A stretch of 5,325 bases of DNA from Clostridiales bacterium (lineage in GTDB: Bacteria; Bacillota; Clostridia; Oscillospirales; Oscillospiraceae), in contig VSNB01000216.1 of NCBI GenBank assembly GCA_009774055.1, positions 1-5,325 on the forward strand, read 5' to 3'. Both the position numbers and the translations under genes were made by a program. This document shows, piece after piece, positions 1 to 4,673 of this stretch (the stretch's first letter is position 1; each line of letters starts with the position of its first letter). A model generated the notes under the pieces. It was not told the DNA's origin and searched no databases. It was given only the letters and a program-made list of their open reading frames with translations.

Positions 1-102
1 CGCCGGGTATTGTGCCCAGTGGAGCGATTCGGACCCATGAACGAGAAAAACCGCCTCCTGCGCCGGATGGCGGAGGAGGCGGGAAAGCTGGACGTTGGAT
101 AA
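1..102 (+). CDS. Possible 3' end of an unidentified gene (partial)
   Basis: Frame 1 is open from the window edge to a TAA at 100-102 and gives 33 residues ending in NRLLRRMAEEAGKLDVG. The stretch is rich in Glu, Lys and Arg, looks like an amphipathic C-terminal helix, and about three quarters of its codons end in G or C. These points favour real coding, but 33 codons can stay open by chance in GC-rich DNA. I recognise no family, and the start lies outside the window. If real, it converges on the TauE/SafE pair, and a minus-strand terminator hairpin sits inside its last codons. The alternative is that 1-163 is simply intergenic. Confidence 0.4.
   Translation, partial: RRVLCPVERFGPMNEKNRLLRRMAEEAGKLDVG
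46..82 (-). terminator. Intrinsic terminator of the TauE/SafE gene pair
   Basis: Bases 51-64 and 69-82 pair as a 14-bp GC-rich stem with one mismatch and a 4-base loop (65-68). Read on the minus strand, the stem is followed at once by TTTTT (50-46). It lies about 80 bases past the stop of the downstream half transporter at 164, so it fits as the end of that transcript. On the plus strand no T tract follows, so it should act in one direction only. Confidence 0.65.
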
Positions 103-163
103 TGCGGGTGTGCTATGCCGTCCCCATACTCGGAAAATCGCAGGCTGTGTTTTCTGGGGCGCG

Positions 164-547
164 CTAATCTGCCAGGCCCTCCCGCTTTTTCCGCGTGCTC
201 AGCAGCATGGACGCGCCGCCATACAGCAGAAGCGCCCCAAAGGGCCTGCGCAGCATGGAGACATCCAGCATCATGGAAATCATCGCCCCCGCCAGCGCGG
301 CGGCGGTTCCGGGAAGCGCCGCCTGCCGCCAGGTTTCCTTGTCCAGAAAGCCGTTCTTGCGGTGAAAAAACAGGCTGATGCCCGCAGTAGGGAGGAAAAA
401 CAGCAGATTGATCATCTGGGCCTCCCGGTGGTCCACTCCCAGAAGCAGGGTCATGCAGACCAGCAGCAGCGTCCCGCCGCCCACGCCCCAGCTGGACAGC
501 GCGCCCGTAACCAGGGCGGCCAGAAATGGAAACAGCCAATCTACCAT
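164..547 (-). CDS. TauE/SafE (TSUP) family half-size membrane protein, C-terminal half
   Basis: The predicted protein has 127 residues and about four membrane helices, near residues 5-37, 45-62, 76-94 and 99-116. The glycine-rich segment SSWGVGGGTLLLV (18-30) is the usual signature at the start of a TSUP repeat. Full TSUP proteins (putative exporters of sulfite, sulfoacetate and other anions) have roughly 240-270 residues and two such repeats, so this is one repeat encoded alone. The ATG at 547 overlaps the upstream stop by 7 bases, so translation is probably coupled and the two halves probably assemble in the membrane. A longer reading of the same frame reaches 934, but that extension is the shadow of the upstream gene. 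The substrate cannot be told from sequence. The C-terminus is basic (STRKKREGLAD). Confidence 0.85.
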   Translation of the reverse strand: MVDWLFPFLAALVTGALSSWGVGGGTLLLVCMTLLLGVDHREAQMINLLFFLPTAGISLFFHRKNGFLDKETWRQAALPGTAAALAGAMISMMLDVSMLRRPFGALLLYGGASMLLSTRKKREGLAD

Positions 548-897
548 AGCAGATACCTCACGCCGCCGTACAGCAGGAACAGGCCGAAAATAATCTTCAA
601 AATCCGCACCGGCACCTTCTCGAAGGTCATGCCTCCGATCACGCCCCCCGCCACGCCTCCCGCCAGGTAGGGCCACAGGGTGGACAGCGGGGGCCGTACC
701 TGCAGCAGGTACACTGCCGCCGATACGCAGCACATGGGGAGGATCACCGCCACGCAGGTGGCGAAGGCGCTGCGCCCCTCCAGCTTCCGCCATTTCACCA
801 GCAGCGGCAGCAGCGCCATGCCGCCTCCGCCGCCGAACAGGCCGCTGAGCAGTCCCCCCGCCGTCCCGGCGATCTGATTCTTCCGCTTGTCCGTCAC
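541..897 (-). CDS. TauE/SafE (TSUP) family half-size membrane protein, N-terminal half
   Basis: The predicted protein has 118 residues. After a short basic N-terminus comes the TSUP repeat signature GLLSGLFGGGGGMALLP (15-31), then helices near 45-65, 74-92 and 100-117, giving about four in all. I chose the GTG at 897 because GGGAGG at 906-911 sits 8 bases upstream; an in-frame GTG at 906 overlaps that site and cannot use it. The stop lies 7 bases inside the next gene, which encodes the matching second repeat. Each half starts with its own glycine-rich signature, which fits the inverted-repeat build of the family. The pair most likely forms one anion exporter. No clear sigma-A promoter is visible upstream. 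Confidence 0.85.
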   Translation of the reverse strand: MTDKRKNQIAGTAGGLLSGLFGGGGGMALLPLLVKWRKLEGRSAFATCVAVILPMCCVSAAVYLLQVRPPLSTLWPYLAGGVAGGVIGGMTFEKVPVRILKIIFGLFLLYGGVRYLLW

Positions 898-905
898 GAC
901 CCGCA

Positions 906-911
906 CCTCCC
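906..911 (-). promoter_or_regulatory. Ribosome binding site fixing the GTG start at 897
   Basis: GGGAGG lies 8 bases before the GTG at 897. It overlaps the in-frame GTG at 904-906, which rules that earlier codon out as the start. Confidence 0.75.
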
Positions 912-935
912 TTTCTATATGTAATGCCTAGCAAT

Positions 936-1028
936 TATGGCGCGGCGTGTTGCGCCGCGCCATAGATCCCGCGACGGCCCCATCAAGGGGCCGCGCGGGA
1001 TCTATCCTTGTTCCTTTGGAACAAGGAT
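936..1028. repeat. Array of three abutting palindromes
   Basis: Three hairpins follow one another with almost no gap. The first pairs 936-947 with 953-964 (12 bp, 5-base loop). The second pairs 962-973 with 994-1005 (12 bp perfect), then, after a single bulged A (974), 975-981 with 987-993 (CGGCCCC/GGGGCCG, 5-base loop). The third pairs 1004-1014 with 1018-1028 (11 bp perfect, TTT loop). Neighbouring stems share their terminal AT bases. The array starts at the DUF1540 stop codon and ends about 40 bases before the TauE/SafE start. No T tract follows on the minus strand, so it may act as a 3'-end stabiliser or processing barrier, or be a stack of REP-like elements. Confidence 0.8.
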
Positions 1029-1219
1029 TACTGCATCAGCTTGAAGCTCTGGCAGTCGGTGCACTGGTCCTTGGCGGGGTTGGCCTCGTGGGTACCCACC
1101 TGGATGGTGTCCAGGCCGCAGTACTGCTCGTTCTTGCAGTGATGGGCGCAGGACTGGACGCTGCAGTGGATGGAACGGTTGGGGGTACAGGCGCAGCCGC
1201 TGTTGGTGCAATTGCTCAT
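1028..1219 (-). CDS. DUF1540 domain small cysteine-rich protein
   Basis: The predicted protein has 63 residues, nine of them cysteine (4, 9, 11, 19, 24, 28, 34, 53, 56). Residues 17-59 fit the DUF1540 pattern: HCSVQSCAHHC, then CGLDTIQVG, then CTDCQSF. The N-terminal extension adds a further CxC (9-11). No signal peptide or membrane segment is visible, so it is probably a soluble cytoplasmic (or spore) protein that may bind metal through its cysteines; that is inference, since the family has no established function. AGGAGG lies 8 bases before the ATG. The gene stands alone, with a forespore-type promoter about 50 bases upstream and a palindrome array starting at its stop codon. Confidence 0.88.
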   Translation of the reverse strand: MSNCTNSGCACTPNRSIHCSVQSCAHHCKNEQYCGLDTIQVGTHEANPAKDQCTDCQSFKLMQ

Positions 1220-1270
1220 GTTTACTTCCTCCTTTATGGCTTTGTTGTGCGTTCAGGGTTTTGCCAGAGG

Positions 1271-1299
1271 TAGTATGTGCCGGAGCGGATTTTTTATGC
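1271..1299 (-). promoter_or_regulatory. Sigma-F/sigma-G-like promoter of the DUF1540 gene
   Basis: On the minus strand GCATA (1299-1295) is followed after 17 bases by CATACTA (1277-1271). In Bacillus and Clostridia, forespore sigma-G promoters resemble GHATR, about 18 bases, CATNHTA, and sigma-F sites are close relatives. Both boxes match here and the spacing is one base short of the usual value. Transcription would start near 1264, leaving a leader of about 45 bases with a strong ribosome site. No competing TTGACA/TATAAT pair is apparent in the same stretch. Confidence 0.55.
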
Positions 1300-1381
1300 G
1301 GGTGCGTTAGAACCTGTATTCATAACCGCGGGATGCCGGATGGACAAGGATTTTTTCGTCAGGCAAGGGAAATCGACGCCG

Positions 1382-1417
1382 ATTGTGCAATGACCACATC
1401 GAGTGGTCATGCACAAT
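1382..1417. repeat. Internal hairpin A of the palindromic element
   Basis: Bases 1382-1397 pair with 1403-1417 over 15 bp with one bulged A, around the loop ATCGA. The stem holds the inner sequence ATGACCAC/GTGGTCAT. Confidence 0.85.
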
Positions 1418-1420
1418 TGA

Positions 1421-1456
1421 ATTCTGCACGGCCCCTCGATGGGGCCGTTGCAGAAT
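1421..1456. repeat. Internal hairpin B of the palindromic element
   Basis: Bases 1421-1435 pair with 1441-1456 over 15 bp with one bulged T, around the loop TCGAT. The inner stem CGGCCCC/GGGGCCG is the same as the inner stem of the second palindrome at 975-993, with a different 5-base loop. Confidence 0.85.
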
Positions 1457-1514
1457 CTCATATGACGGGAAAAAGACCGGCCAGACGGCGCGCAGCGGTT
1501 GTAAATACAGGTTT

Positions 1515-1778
1515 CTACTCATCCCTCAGCTTGTCGAAAAATTCCTGGAGCAGGTCCCGCTCCGTACAGCGAAGCGCCTTGCAGAAGCAGGCCAGCTCGT
1601 AGTCGGTCACAATCCGCCGGTTGTTCTCGATATTGCTGATCGCCTGCTGGTCGATATTGACGCCCAGCACCTGCATCCGGGCGGCAAGCTCCTGCTGTGT
1701 GACCCTCTTTCGAACCCGCATGAGGCGCAGCGGCATGGCAATAATATTTTTGGTTCCTTGATAAGAGAGTTTCTGCAT
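1515..1778 (-). CDS. XRE-family helix-turn-helix transcriptional regulator
   Basis: The predicted protein has 87 residues and is almost all DNA-binding domain. A basic first helix (17-24) is followed by the scaffold helix TQQELAARM (27-35) and the recognition helix QQAISNIENNRR (44-55), then the TDYELACFCKALRC helix (58-71) typical of Cro/CI-type folds. There is no sensor or peptidase domain, so it is a stand-alone repressor-type regulator or one that senses through dimerisation. GAGGTG lies 6 bases before the ATG at 1778. Its TAG stop coincides with the edge of the palindromic element, and the protein ends soon after the domain, so a few native C-terminal residues could have been lost by insertion. 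Three copies of GTAAAATAT upstream suggest autoregulation. Confidence 0.85.
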   Translation of the reverse strand: MQKLSYQGTKNIIAMPLRLMRVRKRVTQQELAARMQVLGVNIDQQAISNIENNRRIVTDYELACFCKALRCTERDLLQEFFDKLRDE

Positions 1779-1837
1779 ATTTTACACCTCATGTCGATAT
1801 TTTACTTGACAATATCATAGTATGCGGCGTAAAATAT
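1777..1837. promoter_or_regulatory. Three GTAAAATAT boxes, candidate XRE operator
   Basis: The exact 9-mer GTAAAATAT occurs three times: on the minus strand at 1777-1785 (running into the XRE start codon) and 1797-1805, and on the plus strand at 1829-1837. The first two are spaced 20 bases apart, about two helical turns. The second and third form an inverted pair 32 bases apart, about three turns, bracketing a plus-strand promoter. Small XRE proteins commonly bind such repeats at their own promoter; that this one does so here is inference. Confidence 0.5.
1806..1835 (+). promoter_or_regulatory. Sigma-A promoter divergent from the XRE gene
   Basis: TTGACA (1806-1811, all six bases at consensus) is followed after 18 bases by TAAAAT (1830-1835, five of six). 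The -10 box lies inside one GTAAAATAT copy and the -35 box abuts another, so a protein bound there would block it. Transcription would start near 1842 and run towards 2020, where no plus-strand gene is evident. A weaker minus-strand -10 (TATGAT, 1819-1814) could serve the XRE gene but has no good -35. Confidence 0.5.
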
Positions 1838-1841
1838 TTTT

Positions 1842-2017
1842 CACCGTATAATGGCGGAACAAAAAATGGATTTGTTTCCTGAGCCCTTTTTCAATATCTG
1901 GGCGGCCGGAAGAGAGCCGCCCTCATCTGGGCGTTTTGCCCGGGCCGCTGGCCGCTCCCATCGCCGCCGCATGTGCCAGAAGCAGAGCCTCCCCGCTGAG
2001 GGGAGGCTCTGCTTCTG
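1842..2017 (+). other. Gene-free hairpin-rich stretch; candidate regulatory RNA
   Basis: This stretch lies between the XRE gene and the end of the ABC operon. It follows the divergent promoter and holds several inverted repeats: GGGCGGC/GCCGCCC (1900-1922), GGGC/GCCC around TTTT (about 1929-1941), and the 18-bp stem at 1977-2017. An open frame from ATG 1851 runs through it and on into the antisense of the next gene, but it lacks a ribosome site and resembles no protein, so I do not call it coding. A short RNA ending at the 1977-2017 hairpin is possible. It may equally be ordinary spacer. Confidence 0.3.
1977..2017 (-). terminator. Stem-loop at the 3' end of the ABC operon
   Basis: Bases 1977-1994 and 2000-2017 pair perfectly over 18 bp around the loop GCTGA. 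The stem starts 13 bases after the stop of the last operon gene, where a terminator belongs. Neither strand has a proper T tract: the stem ends in CTTCTG on both. Termination may therefore be partial, or the stem may protect the messenger 3' end. A plus-strand RNA from 1842 could end here too. Confidence 0.6.
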
Positions 2018-2029
2018 CCTGTCTTGGAT

Positions 2030-2386
2030 TCAGTCCAGAACTACGGACTTTTTCTTACCCTTTCTGCTCCGGGGATACTCGCGGATTCTGGTCACGTATT
2101 CCAGATTGACCGCCTGGAGCTGTCCCGAGGCGTCCTCTATGAGCAGTCCGCCTCCGCTGACCTCCCGAATGGTTCCTTGTACGCTGCCATCGTTGGACGT
2201 GATGGTGTAAATGATGCACTCTTTTCCAGCAAACTGTTTTGCCAATGTCTCCATGGCCTCTCTCTCCTTCTTCCCTTTTCTTTTGATATGGTGCGCTGCC
2301 GCTGCGGTTTTCCGCCTTTTTTCCGGCAGGAACACAAGGAAAAACAGAACGCCCCATATCAAAAGCATCCAATAAATCGGTTTCAA
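2030..2386 (-). CDS. Small membrane-anchored protein of unknown function, ABC operon
   Basis: The predicted protein has 118 residues. One membrane helix (about 5-20) is followed by PEKRRK and a lysine-rich linker (22-43), then a compact domain (45-106) with alternating hydrophobic residues: GKECIIYTI, GTIREVSGGGLLIED, LQAVNLEYVTRI. It looks like a small beta barrel of the Sm-like or YajC-like kind. The layout recalls YajC, but the YajC motifs are absent, so I do not name it. The TTG at 2386 has GGAGGG 7 bases upstream; the TTG at 2404 has none. An internal ATG at 2254 (METLAKQF) also follows a purine-rich AAGGAG stretch and would give a soluble 74-residue form. The gene begins 28 bases after permease 1, so it is probably co-transcribed. 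Confidence 0.75.
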   Translation of the reverse strand: MKPIYWMLLIWGVLFFLVFLPEKRRKTAAAAHHIKRKGKKEREAMETLAKQFAGKECIIYTITSNDGSVQGTIREVSGGGLLIEDASGQLQAVNLEYVTRIREYPRSRKGKKKSVVLD

Positions 2387-2393
2387 AGCTTCT

Positions 2394-2399
2394 CCCTCC
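2394..2399 (-). promoter_or_regulatory. Ribosome binding site fixing the TTG start at 2386
   Basis: GGAGGG lies 7 bases before TTG 2386. The in-frame TTG at 2404 lies upstream of this site and has no purine-rich site of its own. Confidence 0.65.
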
Positions 2400-2414
2400 G
2401 TCAAAAAGCGCCGG

Positions 2415-3131
2415 TTAGGCCCTGACCTCCGCCTTCCGGTAGCACAGGACGCTGAGGACTATCAGGCCCAGCAGGAACGCAATCAGCACCGTCAGCCACG
2501 CGGCAGGACTCAGCAGTCCGATGAGAAACGCCACGCCGCGCCCGATCTGGGCCAGGAGGCTGCTTCCCCCCTCCTTGGCCGCCTCCACACTGCTGCTGAC
2601 GAGCATGGGCAGAAAGCACAGGGGGAACCACACAGCGGCGAAGCCCTTGTTCCCGAACCGGATCTGCAGGGCCCCGAAACAGAAGTCCAGAATGCAGATG
2701 GCAAGGATGAAAATCGGGTAATACCACCACTGCATTATGCCAAACACATCCAGATCCAGCTCCCAGCCGGGGTAGAGTATGCTGTAGAGCCAAATCTCAA
2801 ATTTGTCCAGCAGCCACGCAAACGCAATGCCGATCATGGTGTTGAGGACCGTGATAACGGGGTCCGCCAGCATGTAGGAGTGCCGGGTCTGTCCCATGGA
2901 AACCGCCATGCGGTAGCGGTTCATCCCACCGCTGCCCCGGACCAATCCGCCGAACAGGGTGGCCATCAGGGCCATCATGCCCCCGATGGCGCCGTAGTCC
3001 TGGTCATCGTTGATAAAGGCGTTGATCGCCAGCACCATGAGGACCCCCATCAGGAAGAGGCCAGCCTGGAACCGCATCATCACCAGCACGCTGTTCCGGT
3101 TCACCTTCAGGTACTTCACAAAAAATTTCAT
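2415..3131 (-). CDS. ABC transporter permease (GntR-linked, second permease)
   Basis: The predicted protein has 238 residues and about six membrane helices, near 20-40, 47-64, 91-110, 137-157, 163-181 and 197-230. It has a short basic N-terminus and a basic C-terminal tail (CYRKAEVRA), as in ABC-2-type permeases of YtrA-regulated operons. The cytoplasmic loop RMAVSMGQTRHSY (74-86) shares SMG-x-TR with the upstream permease, so the two are probably diverged copies that pair in one transporter. GGGAGGG lies 7 bases before the ATG, and 13 bases separate it from the upstream stop. The substrate is unknown; related systems act on peptides, antibiotics or envelope components. Confidence 0.85.
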   Translation of the reverse strand: MKFFVKYLKVNRNSVLVMMRFQAGLFLMGVLMVLAINAFINDDQDYGAIGGMMALMATLFGGLVRGSGGMNRYRMAVSMGQTRHSYMLADPVITVLNTMIGIAFAWLLDKFEIWLYSILYPGWELDLDVFGIMQWWYYPIFILAICILDFCFGALQIRFGNKGFAAVWFPLCFLPMLVSSSVEAAKEGGSSLLAQIGRGVAFLIGLLSPAAWLTVLIAFLLGLIVLSVLCYRKAEVRA

Positions 3132-3144
3132 GACTTTTCCCTCC

Positions 3145-3801
3145 CTACAGCTTCACTTCCTGCCGCCGCAGGATCAGCCACTGGAACCCAGCGTCCAGCG
3201 CCAGAGACGCCGGCACTGCCGCCATCAGCCACCAGGGCAGCATCTCCAGATAGGAAACAATTTTTATTATCTGCGCCGCGTCGAAGCCGCCCGTTGCGCC
3301 GGCAAAGCCCACCGTGCCCCCCGCAACGCCGCAGAGGAGGATGATGAGGACCATGCCCGCCCACTTCCACCTGACCAAAACGGTGCCCATGATGCTCCCC
3401 AGTGCGGAGGCGATGAGCAGCACGCACAGGATGGTGGGAATGCTCCGCAGGCCGATGGCGGACACCTCCCCCGGTGCCAGCAGCCAGATCAAGGCGCACA
3501 GCGCCGCAGTCACCGCTATGATAAGTACCCGGTAGTAGTGGAACCCCAGCAGCACGTTCCGCCTGGTCTCCCCCATGGACAGCAGCAGGGGTACATACAG
3601 AGTCTGGGAGCCGGAGTTGAGCATCATCATTATGAAAACGGCAGCAATGCACAGATAGTAGGGAACTATGGCGGCGAAAACGGCGAAGTCCAATCCCTCC
3701 GCGCCGAACAGGGAGATAACGGCCAGCACCGCCGCCGTAACCAGGACCACTCCCGAGCTCTCCCAGGTGTACCGGGTCCAGAATTTCAGGTTGCGCTTCA
3801 C
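3145..3801 (-). CDS. ABC transporter permease (GntR-linked, first permease)
   Basis: The predicted protein has 218 residues and about six membrane helices, near 17-33, 40-60, 92-109, 121-141, 147-166 and 187-211. The loop LLLSMGETRRNVLLG (72-86) carries the SMG-x-TR motif that recurs in the neighbouring permease and probably contacts the ATPase. I chose GTG 3801 because GGAGGAGG (3809-3816) lies 7 bases upstream; the in-frame GTG at 3822 lies before that site. The start overlaps the ATPase stop as GTGA, so translation is coupled. It probably forms a heterodimeric channel with the next gene product. Confidence 0.85.
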   Translation of the reverse strand: MKRNLKFWTRYTWESSGVVLVTAAVLAVISLFGAEGLDFAVFAAIVPYYLCIAAVFIMMMLNSGSQTLYVPLLLSMGETRRNVLLGFHYYRVLIIAVTAALCALIWLLAPGEVSAIGLRSIPTILCVLLIASALGSIMGTVLVRWKWAGMVLIILLCGVAGGTVGFAGATGGFDAAQIIKIVSYLEMLPWWLMAAVPASLALDAGFQWLILRRQEVKL

Positions 3802-4673
3802 TTGGTTTCCTCCTCCCCGCACAGGGCCACAAAGGCCCGCTGGAGGCTCACCGGCTGGACGGACACGTCCCGGCTCTCATCCACCTTCTGCCCGGGCTTG
3901 AGGAACACGGTAACGCCCTTGCTGCGGCCCACGGTCTCGGGGTGGTGGACCTCCAGTCCGGTGGTGGCGGCGTCCACCTCCTCGATCTTTCCGCTGACGT
4001 GGACCGCGCTGTCCACGAAGGCCTGCGTGTCGGTTTCAATCAGAACCTTTCCCTCGTGGAGGATGATAACCTCCTCCAGCACGTCGGCAGCCTCCTCGAT
4101 GATGTGGGTGGAAACCACGAAGGTCCGCCCGGAGTTGGAATACTCCTCCAGCAGCAGCTTGTAGAACTGCTCCCGCGCCACCACGTCCAGCCCCGCCACC
4201 GGCTCGTCCAGGAAGGTGTAGGGCGCCCCGGAGCACAGGGCCACAATGATGGTAATCATGGAGAGCATCCCTTTGTTCATCTTCCCGAACCTCTTTTTCA
4301 CGTTCAGGTCAAAGAGCTTCACCAGCCGCTCCTCCAGCGCCTTGTTCCAGTCCTCGTAGTAGGTGGAGGCGATGCGCAGGTACTCCTTTGCCTTCATGGC
4401 GGCTATGCCGCTCTCGCCATTGGCGTTCAGCTCCCGGGAAAAGCAGATTTTGGCAAGGCTCTTCCGGTTCTCCCACACCGGCTCGCCGTCCAGGGTGACA
4501 GTCCCCCGTGTGGCGGGGTTTTGGGCGGACAGGATGGACAGCAGGGTAGTTTTCCCCGCGCCGTTGCGGCCGATCAGGCCGTAAATTTTTCCCGGCTGGA
4601 GGTCCAGTGTCACGTCTTGCAGGACCTCTTTGCCGCCGTAGGCTTTCACGATATTCTCACAATGCAGACTCAT
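3798..4673 (-). CDS. ABC transporter ATP-binding protein (YtrB-like)
   Basis: The predicted protein has 291 residues. The nucleotide-binding domain spans roughly 3-225: Walker A GRNGAGKT (35-42), Walker B FLDEP with D156 and catalytic E157, D-loop GLD (161-163), H-loop H190 in STH. The signature loop is NKGMLSM (133-139) rather than LSGGQ, and the Q-loop region (ICFSRELNANGE, 76-87) lacks a glutamine. Both deviations are usual in ATPases next to YtrA-type GntR regulators, so I do not take them as loss of function. A C-terminal extension (226-291) follows. The ATG overlaps the GntR stop as ATGA, with GGGGAGAG upstream inside the GntR gene. It should power the two permeases encoded next. Whether the system exports or extracts its substrate is not visible. 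Confidence 0.93.
   Translation of the reverse strand: MSLHCENIVKAYGGKEVLQDVTLDLQPGKIYGLIGRNGAGKTTLLSILSAQNPATRGTVTLDGEPVWENRKSLAKICFSRELNANGESGIAAMKAKEYLRIASTYYEDWNKALEERLVKLFDLNVKKRFGKMNKGMLSMITIIVALCSGAPYTFLDEPVAGLDVVAREQFYKLLLEEYSNSGRTFVVSTHIIEEAADVLEEVIILHEGKVLIETDTQAFVDSAVHVSGKIEEVDAATTGLEVHHPETVGRSKGVTVFLKPGQKVDESRDVSVQPVSLQRAFVALCGEEETK
3809..3816 (-). promoter_or_regulatory. Ribosome binding site fixing the GTG start at 3801
   Basis: GGAGGAGG is 7 bases from GTG 3801 and is itself read through as Gly-Gly codons if the upstream GTG at 3822 is assumed. It lies inside the end of the ATPase gene. Confidence 0.8.

Larger units (their letters stand above)
1310..1515. mobile_element. MITE-like palindromic element with TA-flanked inverted ends
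   Basis: The left end (GAACCTGTATT..ACCGC, 1310-1329) and the right end (GCGGT..AATACAGGTTTC, 1495-1515) are imperfect inverted repeats, with about 16 of 19 core positions matching. Weaker pairing continues inward, including a T-rich stretch ending in GTCA on each arm (about 1345-1361 and 1463-1480). TA lies directly outside both ends (1308-1309, 1516-1517), as expected of a target duplication of IS630/Tc1-type elements. The centre carries two further hairpins (1382-1417, 1421-1456). No coding sequence is present, so it would be non-autonomous. The right TA plus the first element base form the TAG stop of the XRE gene. The alternative is a structured RNA that is not mobile. Confidence 0.6.

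Noticed and set aside
103..163. A terminator from CCCCA/TGGGG and GAAAA/TTTTC pairs
   Set aside because: The arms are separated unevenly by unpaired bases and no T tract follows; the hairpin at 46-82 is far better.
541..547. The TauE/SafE pair as one pseudogene broken by a frameshift
   Set aside because: Each half has its own TSUP signature and start codon with neat overlap, and half-size TSUP genes are known in Clostridia; nothing shows decay.
164..934. A single 256-residue minus-strand frame covering the TauE/SafE region
   Set aside because: Only its last 127 residues resemble TSUP; the first half is the arginine- and glycine-rich shadow of the other half gene, which has its own ribosome site.
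947..1273. A 108-residue plus-strand frame with hydrophobic stretches
   Set aside because: It is antisense to the DUF1540 gene, which has the better ribosome site and a recognisable cysteine pattern.
936..1456. A CRISPR array, because of the closely spaced palindromes
   Set aside because: There are no direct repeats of constant length with unique spacers, and no cas genes.
1851..2210. A 119-residue plus-strand frame after the divergent promoter
   Set aside because: No ribosome site precedes ATG 1851 or ATG 1866, and the frame runs into the antisense of the membrane protein gene.
2030..2386. Naming the last operon gene yajC
   Set aside because: The single helix and small C-terminal domain are similar in plan, but the typical YajC sequence after the helix is missing and no Sec gene is near.
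3010..4164. A 384-residue plus-strand open frame
   Set aside because: It is antisense to both permeases and the ATPase, has low-complexity His/Gln/Arg-rich composition and no ribosome site; GC-rich coding DNA often leaves such frames open.
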